Positions 43,446-51,898 of a stretch of 64,000 nucleotides of DNA are shown in pieces (the first letter of the stretch is position 1; each line of letters begins with the position of its first letter). The translations under genes and the position numbers were made by a program. The notes under the pieces were generated by a model. It made no database searches and was not told the DNA's origin. It saw only the letters and a program-made list of their open reading frames with translations. The stretch is from contig CACXMM010000003.1 of assembly GCA_902768785.1 (NCBI GenBank), positions 62,001 through 126,000 of the forward strand, written 5' to 3'. This DNA comes from an uncultured Prevotellaceae bacterium. Lineage in GTDB: Bacteria > Bacteroidota > Bacteroidia > Bacteroidales > Bacteroidaceae.

Positions 43446-44479
43446 TCGCTTTTATTATTTTTTTCATCTTTGCCATCTGGATTACAAGTAAGAATAATCC
43501 AGAGATGATTAAATTATATTTAATACTGACATGTGTCGTTTTAGTTTTTTTTTCTGGTTTCCGGGATGCACATGTGTGGGCAGATACAGATTCGTATATC
43601 ATTTGTTTTCGAAAAACTCCATCGATATTTGATTATAGTCCTTTGGATTCTCCATATGGATACAACGAAAGAGGCTTCCATTTGCTCAGCGTATTGATTA
43701 AAACAATTAGTAATTCTTATCAGTTTTATTTCCTCGCTATTGCAGCAATCACTATGTATTATGTTTCTAAAGGGGTGCTGAGATATAGTAGTTTCCCTCT
43801 TATTGGTCTTGCAGTCTATATTGCTCGATTCTTTGCTGGGCGAAATATGATGCAGATTCGTTCTGGATTGGCATATGCCATCTGTATCTTGGGCTTTAAA
43901 TATCTTACTGAGCGAGATTGGAAGAAATATTTCCTGATAGTTGGTATAGCATGGTGTTTCCACCATTCAGCAATTATTGCGGTTCCGTTATATTTTATTA
44001 CTGCAATTAGAATAAAAAAGTGGCATGTATTTTGGGGAATGCTTATAGCTTTCATATTAGGAGGCTTTTTCCAGTCTGAATTACAATTATTTGTAACAGA
44101 TAATGCTGAAGATTTTGGAAAAGGTATGACCTCGTACACGAAAGGAATAGAAGTAGAACGAGCTAAAGGACTGGCAAATCCTTTGATTTATTATCAGACC
44201 TTCTTGTTATTTGTATATACCTATTTCGAGAAATTTTTGAAAAGGAATAACATTCATTATTATGCAATAAGAGCTGCATATTTGTATTCTACTATGATAT
44301 TGACAACGTTTTGCATGTTTCTTGGATTGTCAACAAGAACTTCTACATTGTTTGCTACAATGGAAATCGCAATAATACCATCTTTGCTAAATCTTTTCAA
44401 TAAAAAAGAAAGAATCGTTGGCTATTTGGTGCTTGGCGTAGCCTTGACAGGAATCTTTTACATGAACTACATAATGTAA
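43436..44479 (+). CDS. EpsG-family polysaccharide polymerase (Wzy-like)
   Basis: The 347-aa protein has about ten hydrophobic segments and the EpsG-like block FFSGFRDAHVWADTDSYI near the start, then FFAGRNMMQIRSGLAYAICI and CFHHSAIIAVPLYF. These proteins act as Wzy polymerases in Wzx/Wzy loci. It overlaps the preceding GT2 by 10 nt. Confidence 0.88.
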   Translation: MQIIAFIIFFIFAIWITSKNNPEMIKLYLILTCVVLVFFSGFRDAHVWADTDSYIICFRKTPSIFDYSPLDSPYGYNERGFHLLSVLIKTISNSYQFYFLAIAAITMYYVSKGVLRYSSFPLIGLAVYIARFFAGRNMMQIRSGLAYAICILGFKYLTERDWKKYFLIVGIAWCFHHSAIIAVPLYFITAIRIKKWHVFWGMLIAFILGGFFQSELQLFVTDNAEDFGKGMTSYTKGIEVERAKGLANPLIYYQTFLLFVYTYFEKFLKRNNIHYYAIRAAYLYSTMILTTFCMFLGLSTRTSTLFATMEIAIIPSLLNLFNKKERIVGYLVLGVALTGIFYMNYIM

Positions 44480-44492
44480 AACTATTTCCAAG

Positions 44493-45827
44493 ATGAAGAT
44501 TTCAATTATATGTAGTTGCCTAACGCATGGCGGGGCTGAACATTGTGCCGTCATGTGGGCTAATGGGTTAACAAAGCAAGGACATAAAGTGATGGTAGTA
44601 ACGAACTTGTTTGAACCTATTACATTTCAACTGAATAATGAAATTGAATTGTTTGATTTAGTTAAATACAACAAAAATAAATGGCAAAAATGGGCTAGTT
44701 CTATACAATGCGTAAGGCATGCAATAAAACAATTCTGTCCTGATGTGGTCATTGGTGTAATGCCTACTTGTTCTTTTATCGCAAAAGCGGCAGTTATAGG
44801 TCTTCATGTTCCTGTTGTTGCCACAGAGCACAATTCCTTTGAACGACCACAAAGCGCCCCTTTCCCTTTTATTGAGAAATTTGCTAAATATATACTTAAT
44901 TATTTGTATGATGGCGTAACTGTTTTGACTGAGGCTGACAACAAGATTATTTATGGTAGGTTTAAGAATTCAAAAGTGATGCCAAATCCCTTGTCATTAA
45001 TTCCTGTCAGAGATACATTTAATAAAACCAACGTGGTTATTGCTGCAGGACGATTGGATGCATGGCATTATAAGGGGTTTGATGTTCTCATTCGAGCATG
45101 GGGGCAAATCATTCGTAAGAAGACGATTGATAATGGACGATTGATAATGGACAATGAACAATTTGATGTTCAAAGTTTAAAGTTAACTGAATGGAAATTA
45201 CAAATTGCAGGGACAGGAAGTGAGGCGAGTTTACAGTATCTGAAGCAGCTGTGTAAGGAGAATGGGGTGGAGAACTCTGTGGATTTTTTAGGCTTTGTTT
45301 CAGATATGGAGTCGCTTTATAAAAGAGCTTCAGTTTTTGCGCTGAGTAGCCGATATGAAGGATTTGGATTAGTCTTGATTGAGGCGATGAGTCAAGGGTG
45401 TGCCTGTGTAGCCTGTGATTATAAAGGACGGCAGAGGGAAATCATTTGCCCTGGCGGGGTAAATGATAGTTTCAAGTTCCAAGATTCAAGTTCCAACACG
45501 TCAAGTTTCAAGAATCAAAAATCAAAGGTGTTGGAATGTGGAGCTATTGATACTTGTAACCTGAAACCTGAAACTCACTTGCAACCTGAGGCTAACTTGC
45601 AACCTGAAACCACTCCACTCCGCGGAGTGGAAGTATGTGAGAATGGCATTCTTTGCGAGCCAGACAATGTGGAGGCATTAGCAAGTGCGTTGGAAAAGAT
45701 GATAGATGATGATGCTTATAGGGAGTCTGTCAGGACTCACGCTATAGAACGTAGTAAGTACTATGACATGGAACATACCATGAAGAGATGGGAGGAGTAT
45801 TTAAACACTATTGTTAATATTAAGTGA
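44493..45827 (+). CDS. Glycosyltransferase family 4 with two repeat-encoded inserts
   Basis: GT-B fold enzyme: ISIICSCLTHGGAEHCAVMW at the start, VIAAGRLDAWHYKGFDVLI, and the donor-site SSRYEGFGLVLIEAMSQGCA with EGFGLVLIEA. The 444 aa exceed related GT4s by roughly 70. The excess sits in two places: residues about 208-231 (DNGRLIMDNEQFDVQSL, DNA 45120-45185) and about 327-380 (from KFQDSSSNTSSFKN to LQPEANLQPET, DNA 45470-45630). Both are made of short AT-rich or CAAGTTT/AACCTGA-type words seen between genes at 47,688-47,790. Confidence 0.88.
   Translation: MKISIICSCLTHGGAEHCAVMWANGLTKQGHKVMVVTNLFEPITFQLNNEIELFDLVKYNKNKWQKWASSIQCVRHAIKQFCPDVVIGVMPTCSFIAKAAVIGLHVPVVATEHNSFERPQSAPFPFIEKFAKYILNYLYDGVTVLTEADNKIIYGRFKNSKVMPNPLSLIPVRDTFNKTNVVIAAGRLDAWHYKGFDVLIRAWGQIIRKKTIDNGRLIMDNEQFDVQSLKLTEWKLQIAGTGSEASLQYLKQLCKENGVENSVDFLGFVSDMESLYKRASVFALSSRYEGFGLVLIEAMSQGCACVACDYKGRQREIICPGGVNDSFKFQDSSSNTSSFKNQKSKVLECGAIDTCNLKPETHLQPEANLQPETTPLRGVEVCENGILCEPDNVEALASALEKMIDDDAYRESVRTHAIERSKYYDMEHTMKRWEEYLNTIVNIK
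45470..45630. repeat. Low-complexity repeat tract inside the GT4 gene, ending in a palindrome
   Basis: Words CAAGTTCCAAGATT, CAAGTTTCAAGAAT and (AACYTGAAACCTGA) repeat with a period near 7-14 nt. The end is a perfect 16-nt palindrome CCACTCCGCGGAGTGG (45615-45630). The reading frame stays open. Confidence 0.75.
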
Positions 45828-45828
45828 T

Positions 45829-46737
45829 ATGAATAGATTTGAATATTGGAAGGAAAATCCAAGTGCTTTGGTTTCAAGTATTCTGGCTCGTGTGGGTAAG
45901 AACTGGTCTGATGAAAAGTATATTAGAGTCTTGTATAGATGGGGGCTTGGTAGGAAACTGAATCTTGATAACCCTCAGAGGCTGTCAGAAAAACTGCAAT
46001 GGCTAAAACTTTACAACAGGAATCCGCTCTATACTCAACTTGTTGATAAGTATCAGGTGAAAGAGTATGTATCATCTATGGTTGGAGAAGAATATGTCGT
46101 TCCACTACTTGGCGTGTGGAACCATTTTGATGAAATTAATTTTAGTAAATTGCCCAATCAATTTGTTCTTAAGACTACTCATGACAGTGGTAGCGTTATC
46201 GTTGTGAAAGATAAAACGGTCTTTGACCATGCTGTGGCTAAAGATAAATTGGAACGTTCGTTACAACATGATTTTTACAAGGGTGGACGTGAGTGGCCAT
46301 ATAAGGACGTTCCAAGAAGAATCATTGCTGAAGAGTACATACCGTCGTTGGGCCATCTAGATTCAGTTGAGTATAAAATCACTTGTATGAATGGTGAAGT
46401 GAAGTTCGTTACGTTCTGCAAGGGGCCTGCACACACAGACCTAAGTTTAAGGACTAACGATCATTTTGATAAGGACTTCAACCGTTTACCATTCTACGTC
46501 TATTACAAGAATTCCAATAATCATTATGAAAAGCCAAAGACATGGGATAAAATGATAGAGATCTCAGAGAAACTGGCAAAAGATATCCCATATGTACGAG
46601 TTGATTTCTATAATTTAGGAGATACTATTTATTTCGGTGAGATGACATTCTTTACTTGGGCGGGATTTATGAAGTTTAATCCCGATGAATGGGATGAGAT
46701 ATTAGGGTCTTGGCTTCAATTACCTGAAAAGAGGTAG
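45829..46737 (+). CDS. TupA-like ATP-grasp protein 1
   Basis: Start 45829 (MNRFEYWKENPS) follows the GT4 stop by 1 bp. The 302-aa protein has LNLDNPQRLSEKLQWLKLYN, LVDKYQVKEYV, QFVLKTTHDSGSVIVV, RIIAEEYIP and YFGEMTFFTWAGF, the landmarks of TupA-like ATP-grasp proteins found in capsule loci. These are annotated variously as glycosyltransferases or ligases; the reaction is not settled. A paralogue follows directly. Confidence 0.85.
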   Translation: MNRFEYWKENPSALVSSILARVGKNWSDEKYIRVLYRWGLGRKLNLDNPQRLSEKLQWLKLYNRNPLYTQLVDKYQVKEYVSSMVGEEYVVPLLGVWNHFDEINFSKLPNQFVLKTTHDSGSVIVVKDKTVFDHAVAKDKLERSLQHDFYKGGREWPYKDVPRRIIAEEYIPSLGHLDSVEYKITCMNGEVKFVTFCKGPAHTDLSLRTNDHFDKDFNRLPFYVYYKNSNNHYEKPKTWDKMIEISEKLAKDIPYVRVDFYNLGDTIYFGEMTFFTWAGFMKFNPDEWDEILGSWLQLPEKR

Positions 46738-46786
46738 AGCACAAATAATACATAGATTTGAACTTAGACACAAACACAAACAATGT

Positions 46787-47680
46787 ATGAATAAATTATT
46801 ATACTTTATCAACCATCCCCAAGAAGGATTACTTGTCGCCATGGGGCATTTGTTCCATGGCGTTTCTGACAAACAGTATTTGAAGTGGGTATATCGAATT
46901 GTTTTTGGAAAGAAACTGGATATTGAATATCCAAAGACTTTTAACGAAAAACTTTGCTGGCTGAAGGTCAATTATCAGAAACCCTTGTTCACACAGTTGG
47001 CTGACAAGTATCGTGTAAAACAGATTGTGACAGAAAAGATCGGGAAGGAGTATGTCGTTCCTTGTTATGGGAAATGGAAACATGTGGATGAAATAGATTT
47101 TAAACAGTTGCCAAACAGGGTGTTCCTGAAGTCGAACCATGATAGCGGTGGCGGCATTTTGGTGGATCAGTCCAAGGGCATTGACTGGAAAGCATTGCAT
47201 CGACGTTTTAATCATCGCACCCTGGAAGGACGAAACAATTATTGGCATCTCCGTGAATGGCCTTATAAGAACATTGAACCATGCATCCTTGCAGAAGAAT
47301 ACCTGGATGAAGGTACTGGTCATGAGTTGCATGATTATAAGTTCTGGTGCTTCAATGGTAAACCTACCTATATGTATATCACCAATAAGGGAAAGGTAAT
47401 CAAGGAGAATTTCTATGATATGGATTTCAATCCTGTGGCTATAGACCATGGATTTGAACGTACGGTTCCTGAATATGAGAAGCCGGAGAATTTCAATAAG
47501 ATGAAAGAATTGGCTACAATCCTGTCAAAGGACATTCCTTTTGTACGAATAGATTTCTTTAATGTCAATGGACACTTGTACTTTGGGGAGTTCACTTTCT
47601 ACGACTGGGGCGGTATGCGCCCGTTCCGTAATGGGTGGGATGAACTCTTAGGGGAAAAACTGGTGTTGCCTGTGGAATAA
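46787..47680 (+). CDS. TupA-like ATP-grasp protein 2
   Basis: A 297-aa paralogue of the preceding gene: YPKTFNEKLCWLKVNYQKPL, LADKYRVKQIV, RVFLKSNHDSGGGILV, CILAEEYLDEGTGHELHDYK and YFGEFTFYDWGGM. The tandem pair probably acts on successive or similar intermediates. Confidence 0.85.
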   Translation: MNKLLYFINHPQEGLLVAMGHLFHGVSDKQYLKWVYRIVFGKKLDIEYPKTFNEKLCWLKVNYQKPLFTQLADKYRVKQIVTEKIGKEYVVPCYGKWKHVDEIDFKQLPNRVFLKSNHDSGGGILVDQSKGIDWKALHRRFNHRTLEGRNNYWHLREWPYKNIEPCILAEEYLDEGTGHELHDYKFWCFNGKPTYMYITNKGKVIKENFYDMDFNPVAIDHGFERTVPEYEKPENFNKMKELATILSKDIPFVRIDFFNVNGHLYFGEFTFYDWGGMRPFRNGWDELLGEKLVLPVE

Positions 47681-47687
47681 ATAATGT

Positions 47688-47790
47688 CTCTAGTTTCAGG
47701 TTCCAAAGTTTCAGGCTCCAAGTCTCAGTTTTCAATATCCAAGTTTCAGTTTTCAGTCCCTCTAAGTTTTGGGTTCCCAATCTAAGTTTC
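47688..47790. repeat. Heptamer-like repeat tract before the second GT4 gene
   Basis: Repeated words TTTCAGGTTCCAAAG, CCAAGTTTCAG and TTTTCAGT with a period near 7 nt fill the gap between two polysaccharide genes. The same words occur inside the GT4 gene at 45470-45600 and the MBOAT gene at 52110-52140. Confidence 0.75.
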
Positions 47791-47791
47791 T

Positions 47792-48871
47792 ATGAAAATA
47801 TCATTTGTGACTTCAACACTCCATTCTGGTGGAAGTGAACGCGTGATGGCTCTCTTGGCCAATAGCTTGTCTGAGCGAGGTTATGATGTGGAGATTATTT
47901 GCATCAATAAGCACGTGGTTTTCTATCCGATTCAAGAGAATGTGCGCATCTCTTTTGCTGAAGATGAGGTGGGAAAGTCATATCTGAAGAAAACGAAGTG
48001 GCTGAGGAATCATATCAAGACGGAAAAACCTGACGTGGTAATCGCCTTTATGCTGGAGGTGTATTGCATGACACTGTTTGCATTGATGGGTGTGGATATT
48101 CCTGTCATTTCTTCAGAAAGAATCGATCCGCATTTCTTCGGGAAGGCAAAAGGGTTTATGCGTTGGGTTCTACTGCGGAGGACGACACATCTAGTAGTGC
48201 AGACCCAGAAAATCAAATCGTTCTACTCAAAAGCCTTGCAGAAACGTACTACTATTATTCCCAATCCTGTAACAGATAAGGTGTTCAGTTTATCACCAGC
48301 TGTGAAGGAGGATAGGCTAATCGCTGTCGGGCGTCTGGCATATCAAAAGAACTATCCGATGATGTTCGAAGCTTTCAAACGACTGATGGATGTGTTCCCG
48401 TCTTATAGCCTTGTGATTTATGGAGATGGACCGAGGAGGCAAAGCCTCCAATTGATAATTGAGAATTTACAATTGAAAGATAGGGTGGTGTTGGCAGGAA
48501 AAACGGAGAAGGTTATTGAGGAGATGAATAAGAGCAGGGCTTTCTTGATGACGTCCGACTTCGAGGGGATGAGCAACGCCATGCTGGAGGCATTGTGCGT
48601 AGGGCTTCCCATCATCACGACAGAGGTATCTGGTGCAAGAGACTTGGTAGAGGATGGGGTGAATGGTTTCGTAACCAAGCAGAGAGATGTGGAGGAGTTT
48701 ACCAAAGCCATCCGTAAGGTTCTGTCGGATAAGGAACTGATGGAACGGATGGAAGCGGATAACAAGAATAAAGCAAAAGAGTATCAAAAGGATCATATCG
48801 TAGATCAATGGGAATCCTTGATACATCAGATAGTGAAAAATCATGTGCGGAATTTGTGGCGTCATAGATAA
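47792..48871 (+). CDS. Glycosyltransferase family 4
   Basis: A 359-aa GT-B protein: SFVTSTLHSGGSERVMALLA, LIAVGRLAYQKNYPMMFEAF, VIYGDGPRR and the donor site TSDFEGMSNAMLEALCVGLP. The stretch SLQLIIENLQLKD (DNA 48436-48478) is encoded by the AATTGATAATTGAGAATT kind of word found in other low-complexity tracts, yet the local length is normal for the family, so a tract may have replaced native sequence. The end overlaps asnB by 29 nt. Confidence 0.9.
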   Translation: MKISFVTSTLHSGGSERVMALLANSLSERGYDVEIICINKHVVFYPIQENVRISFAEDEVGKSYLKKTKWLRNHIKTEKPDVVIAFMLEVYCMTLFALMGVDIPVISSERIDPHFFGKAKGFMRWVLLRRTTHLVVQTQKIKSFYSKALQKRTTIIPNPVTDKVFSLSPAVKEDRLIAVGRLAYQKNYPMMFEAFKRLMDVFPSYSLVIYGDGPRRQSLQLIIENLQLKDRVVLAGKTEKVIEEMNKSRAFLMTSDFEGMSNAMLEALCVGLPIITTEVSGARDLVEDGVNGFVTKQRDVEEFTKAIRKVLSDKELMERMEADNKNKAKEYQKDHIVDQWESLIHQIVKNHVRNLWRHR

Positions 48872-50723
48872 AGGACAATTGTCTTATGAGATAGGAAACC
48901 AAATGGTGCAGGCCATGCTGCACCGTGGTCCTGATCATCAAGATGTAAAGGTTTATCCTGAACAAAACTGCATGTTTGGACATGCACGACTGTCGATTAT
49001 CGATTTGTCGGCTGCGGCTAATCAGCCGTTGGAGTACAATCAGTATGCTATTGTGTTCAATGGTGAGGTGTATAACTTCAGGGAGATCCGACAGGAACTG
49101 GTTGCTAAAGGTCATCATTTCCTTCTTGATTCGGACACAGAGGTGATACTGCATGCTTTTGCAGAATGGGGTAAGGACTGTGTGAAGCGTTTCATCGGTA
49201 TGTTTGCTTTTGCCATATTGGATAAAGAGGCAAACAAGCTGACGTTGGTTCGAGACCGGGCGGGAATTAAACCACTATATTATTTTGAAAAGGATGGGAC
49301 GTTTTTGTTCGGTAGCGAACTGAAAGTGTTCTATCCTTGTCCATCATTTAAGAAGAGCATTAAGAAAGATGCGGTGGGTATGTATTTCAAATATGGGTAT
49401 GTGCCGGCACCTTATTCTATCTTTGAGGATACATGGAAACTGAAACCGGGTCATGTGCTGGAATACGACATCACCAAGCGAAAGAAAACGATTTCTAAGT
49501 ATTGGGATGTGATGGATTTCTATAAGCGCCCCAGACTGACGGTAGATTATGAGGATGCAAAGAGGGAAATGGAGGGAATCCTTCTGTCGGCCTTTAACTA
49601 TAGGATGGTGGCAGATGTTCCTGTGGGGGTGTTCTTGAGTGGTGGTTATGACAGTGCACTGTTGACGACACTGCTACAGAAAGATCGTACGGAGAAGTTG
49701 AAGACGTTTACCATAGGCTTTGAGGATGAGAACTGGAATGAGGCTCCAGCAGCCAGGGAATTGGCGGAAAGACTGGGAACGGATCATACGGAATACTTGT
49801 GTACACAGGAGGATTGCAAGGCTATCATACCTGACTTGCCTTTCTACTATGATGAACCGTTTGCTGACAATTCGGCTGTTCCTACTATTTTGGTAAGTAG
49901 GCTGGCCAGGAAACAGGTGAAGGTAGCTCTGAGTGCTGATGGGGGTGATGAAACGTTTGCCGGGTATAACCGATACGGTGGCCTGTATGGGGTGAAAAAG
50001 ATTCTCCGAATGATGAAAGGTGTGAGGAGCAGACATCTTTCAGACATGGGTAGCCGCATTGGAAACTTGCTGACTCCAAATTATTCGTTCTTGCATGAAA
50101 AGTTAGAAGCGTTCTCAAAATTGTTGGCTGTGGAACCACAATACCGTGTCGCTTTTACTGCCGAGAGTGGTTCGTTCAGTACGTTATCAGAAAGTGTTTA
50201 TCGGGAAATATGCACAGTGGACTATCCACAACCCATGTTCTTGCTGGATGAACGAGAGTATGATGATCCGATATCAGTTGCTACTGCAATGGATTATGTG
50301 AACTATATGCCAGATGATATCTTGGTGAAGGTGGATCGGGCAACCATGAGTGTGTCGTTGGAAGGAAGAGATCCCTTGCTTGATCATCGCATCATCGAAT
50401 ACGCTGCCCAGCTGCCTATCTCCTATAAGTTTGATCTGGGGAACAAAAAGAGAATCTATAAGGATATTCTTTATCAGTATGTACCCCGAGAGATGATGGA
50501 ACGACCGAAGAGTGGATTCATGATGCCTGTAGATTCATGGCTGAGAGGGGAGCTGAGATACTTACTGGATGACAATTTTGGGGATACACTGAATCCTGAT
50601 TATTTCAATGTGGAACAGGTGAAAAGGATAAAGGAGCTGTATCTGCAGGATAAGCTGGATCATGAGAACAAGATAATTTGGCGAATCTTAGCTTTTCAGT
50701 TGTGGTATGGGAAAAATATGTAG
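48843..50723 (+). CDS. asnB: Asparagine synthase, glutamine-hydrolysing
   Basis: AsnB-type enzymes transfer amide nitrogen from Gln. The 626-aa protein begins MCGICG with the catalytic Cys2, has the glutaminase site RLSIIDLSAAANQPL/VFNGEVYN, and the synthase PP-loop LSGGYDSALL (about residues 263-272). In polysaccharide loci such proteins often amidate uronic acids or other carboxylates of the glycan; ugd upstream in this window could supply uronic acid. The role in general asparagine synthesis cannot be excluded. Confidence 0.93.
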   Translation: MCGICGVIDKGQLSYEIGNQMVQAMLHRGPDHQDVKVYPEQNCMFGHARLSIIDLSAAANQPLEYNQYAIVFNGEVYNFREIRQELVAKGHHFLLDSDTEVILHAFAEWGKDCVKRFIGMFAFAILDKEANKLTLVRDRAGIKPLYYFEKDGTFLFGSELKVFYPCPSFKKSIKKDAVGMYFKYGYVPAPYSIFEDTWKLKPGHVLEYDITKRKKTISKYWDVMDFYKRPRLTVDYEDAKREMEGILLSAFNYRMVADVPVGVFLSGGYDSALLTTLLQKDRTEKLKTFTIGFEDENWNEAPAARELAERLGTDHTEYLCTQEDCKAIIPDLPFYYDEPFADNSAVPTILVSRLARKQVKVALSADGGDETFAGYNRYGGLYGVKKILRMMKGVRSRHLSDMGSRIGNLLTPNYSFLHEKLEAFSKLLAVEPQYRVAFTAESGSFSTLSESVYREICTVDYPQPMFLLDEREYDDPISVATAMDYVNYMPDDILVKVDRATMSVSLEGRDPLLDHRIIEYAAQLPISYKFDLGNKKRIYKDILYQYVPREMMERPKSGFMMPVDSWLRGELRYLLDDNFGDTLNPDYFNVEQVKRIKELYLQDKLDHENKIIWRILAFQLWYGKNM

Positions 50724-50750
50724 ATAAGAAGTTAGAGAAGTTAAGGAGAT

Positions 50751-51584
50751 ATGACGATATCGGTATTAATGTCTGTATATAAATCTGAGAAGGGACCGTT
50801 TTTGGAGCGTGCCCTGCAGAGCGTGTGGGATGACCAGACGCGGAAGCCGAATCAGATTGTACTCATCGAAGACGGAGCGTTGACGACTGAGTTGTACGAT
50901 GTCGTTAACAGGTGGAAAGAACGATTAGGAGAGACACTCACACTATGTGTCAATGAAGTGAATTTGGGATTGACGAAATCATTGAATAAAGGAATCTTGG
51001 CTGTGACCTCCGACTTGATAGCTCGCATGGATAGTGATGACATTGCAGTACCTAATCGGTTTAAACTGCAGGAACGGTTTCTGGAGGAGCATCCCGAGAT
51101 TGATATCGTGGGTGGATCCATGCAAGAGTTTGACGACGAGCATGAGTGCCTGAATGTACGGCACTACCCGCAGACACACGAAGAGGTATGTAAGTATATC
51201 GTTAAGGCATGTCCGCTGGCGCATCCTGCCGTGATGATGCGGAAACGGATGTTTGACGAAGGACTGCAGTATGATGAGCGGTACCGAATGAGTCAGGACA
51301 TTAAGCTGTGGTATGATGCTATTTTGTCAGGATACAAGATAGCGAATCTCCCAGAGATCTGTCTGTTTTTCCGTCAACAGGGGGAAGTGTTTAAGCGACG
51401 GAGTAGGGTGAAGGCTTGGAATGAGTTCAAGATATACATGAATGGGATCTATCGGATGCATGGCCTGTTCACCACTGCCTATCGTTATCCCATCGCCCGC
51501 TACATCTTCCGTCACCTCCCTCCAAGTATGGTGAAGAGAATATATGAGAGTGGTATGCGGAAGAGGGTGCTTGAGAAGTCGTAA
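50751..51584 (+). CDS. Glycosyltransferase family 2
   Basis: A 277-aa protein: TISVLMSVYKSEKGPFLERA, IVLIEDGALT, NLGLTKSLNKG and ARMDSDDIAVPNRFKLQ. This is the compact GT2 subtype common in Bacteroidota capsule loci. The last gene before a repeat-rich gap. Confidence 0.9.
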   Translation: MTISVLMSVYKSEKGPFLERALQSVWDDQTRKPNQIVLIEDGALTTELYDVVNRWKERLGETLTLCVNEVNLGLTKSLNKGILAVTSDLIARMDSDDIAVPNRFKLQERFLEEHPEIDIVGGSMQEFDDEHECLNVRHYPQTHEEVCKYIVKACPLAHPAVMMRKRMFDEGLQYDERYRMSQDIKLWYDAILSGYKIANLPEICLFFRQQGEVFKRRSRVKAWNEFKIYMNGIYRMHGLFTTAYRYPIARYIFRHLPPSMVKRIYESGMRKRVLEKS

Positions 51585-51898
51585 GCTCACACAGACACCA
51601 TGTTTTAATCTCTCACAGATTCCTCAGATTCCACAGATTTTTCAGTCTGAACGGCTGGGCTAAGTTCACACAGATATCACAGATGTTGTTAGCCTGTATG
51701 GCTAGATTCTTTTTTATGGGTCGTCCTTACGTCCTCAAAATCCATCAAATCTAACAGATAATCTATCAGATATGCTTAGAGTGATTTCTGCAATATTTGC
51801 GGGATCAATAATAATCTGTGCTATCTGTGTTATCTGAGAGAAAATTACAGTGTGAAATTATCGTTTTTTGAGATATAACCAATTCTAGATATAGGATC
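51585..51898. repeat. Repeat array (orientation B begins) between GT2 and MBOAT genes
   Basis: 9-nt units of the CACAGATTC/CACAGATAT type and one near-palindrome AGCCTGTATGGCT at about 51692-51704, with a decayed copy near 51650. The palindrome is in the opposite orientation to those at 13-17 kb. No gene is supported. Confidence 0.75.

Noticed and set aside
46829-47449. 206-aa minus-strand ORF
   Set aside because: Shadow of the TupA-like gene, which has strong family motifs on the plus strand.
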